Assembly: GCA_002418285.1 (NCBI GenBank)
Contig: DIDT01000024.1
Location: 40,122 to 104,121 of the forward strand
DNA length: 64,000 nt
From: Phycisphaerales bacterium UBA5793
Lineage (GTDB): Bacteria > Planctomycetota > Phycisphaerae > Phycisphaerales > UBA5793
Direction of reading: 5' to 3'
Shown here: positions 63,765-64,000 of the stretch, piece after piece
Layout of the letters: every line of letters starts with the position of its first letter
Numbering within the stretch: the stretch's first letter is position 1
Position numbers and translations under genes: made by a program
Notes under the pieces: generated by a model
Databases searched by the model: none
What the model was told of the DNA's origin: nothing
Seen by the model: the letters and a program-made list of their open reading frames with translations, nothing else

Positions 63765-64000
63765 ATGAAGGCATCCACGCTACCGATGTTTCTCATTGGA
63801 AGGCGCGAAGCGATCGTCGAGGTGGCGCAATCCCCCTCGGCAATCGGGTATGGTGTACTGTTTGTGCTTTCGGCGGGGCTAGCGCGCGAATACGATGGGC
63901 AGGATCTCGTGCATGAGCCCTGGCACGCGGTTGCCCCGCTTGGGGTGTCGCTCGTTGCCGGTACAGTGCTGTTTCTGCTAGAAGCCATTTCAAAACCTCC
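63765..64000 (+). CDS. membrane protein, cut by the right edge
   Basis: An ATG at 63765 opens a frame without stop to the window end, 78 residues. It has two hydrophobic stretches (YGVLFVLSAGLA and LGVSLVAGTVLFLLEAI). It starts four bases after the previous stop, so it belongs to the same operon. Confidence 0.55.
   Translation, partial: MKASTLPMFLIGRREAIVEVAQSPSAIGYGVLFVLSAGLAREYDGQDLVHEPWHAVAPLGVSLVAGTVLFLLEAISKP

Overview
The window is GC-rich, densely packed bacterial chromosome that most resembles a planctomycete of the Phycisphaerae type. The pointers are three pilin-like proteins with the FTLIELLVVISII...LLPALSRAR start, a giant PVC-type cytochrome c/HEAT/PA14 protein, zinc-ribbon CxxCGY membrane proteins, a PEP-CTERM-like protein and many secreted proteins of unknown function. 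I see no phage, insertion sequence, CRISPR array or rRNA. One tRNA (Lys, CTT) is present.

Layout. 1-5296 (minus): a tightly coupled ebo-type metabolite-export cluster (eboD, a small protein in the eboA position, eboB, eboE, eboC, eboF; the last runs off the left edge). 5456-12215: tRNA-Lys, then a fatty-acid operon on the plus strand (rpmF, plsX, fabH, fabD, a lipoprotein gene, fabG, acpP, fabF). 12250-20080: mixed housekeeping (TPR/peptidase/PDZ protein, purN, a pilin-like gene, malate dehydrogenase, a frameshifted zinc-ribbon gene, a DUF433/DUF5615 toxin-antitoxin pair, a DUF1028 lipoprotein, coaC, rpoZ). 20478-25859: a tandem run of secreted-protein genes, two of them broken, followed by a PEP-CTERM-like gene. 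26040-35182: isolated nuoD, a pilin-like gene, mltA, then a PP2C phosphatase, a 2-hydroxyacid dehydrogenase, a zinc-ribbon membrane protein and enolase. 35204-44266 (minus): a sigma/anti-sigma/PDZ unit, a pilin-like gene, and a chain with pyrC, waaF, gmhB and a hydroxypyruvate-reductase-like gene. 44347-52730: moaD, msrP, a DCC protein, a second sigma/anti-sigma/secreted-protein unit, ybeY, a CBS-domain membrane protein and gdhA. 52950-56716: three more members of the secreted family. 56808-64000: the PVC-type cytochrome protein, an mddA-like methyltransferase and a radical-SAM/membrane-protein operon cut by the right edge.

The most interesting signal is a family of seven secreted proteins in two clusters about 28 kb apart. 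They share a C-terminal module of about 100 residues with four conserved cysteines, nearly always ending in SNVxQ(L/I)P at the stop codon. The N-terminal parts differ (two-domain, LamG-like, or nothing but a signal peptide), so the module behaves like a portable sorting, anchoring or adhesion tag. I cannot match it to a named domain. The first four genes share a promoter layout (a T tract, 42-44 nt, then GGTATA), most members are followed by strong hairpin terminators, and two tandem copies each carry one inactivating lesion: a CAG-to-TAG stop and a -1 frameshift.
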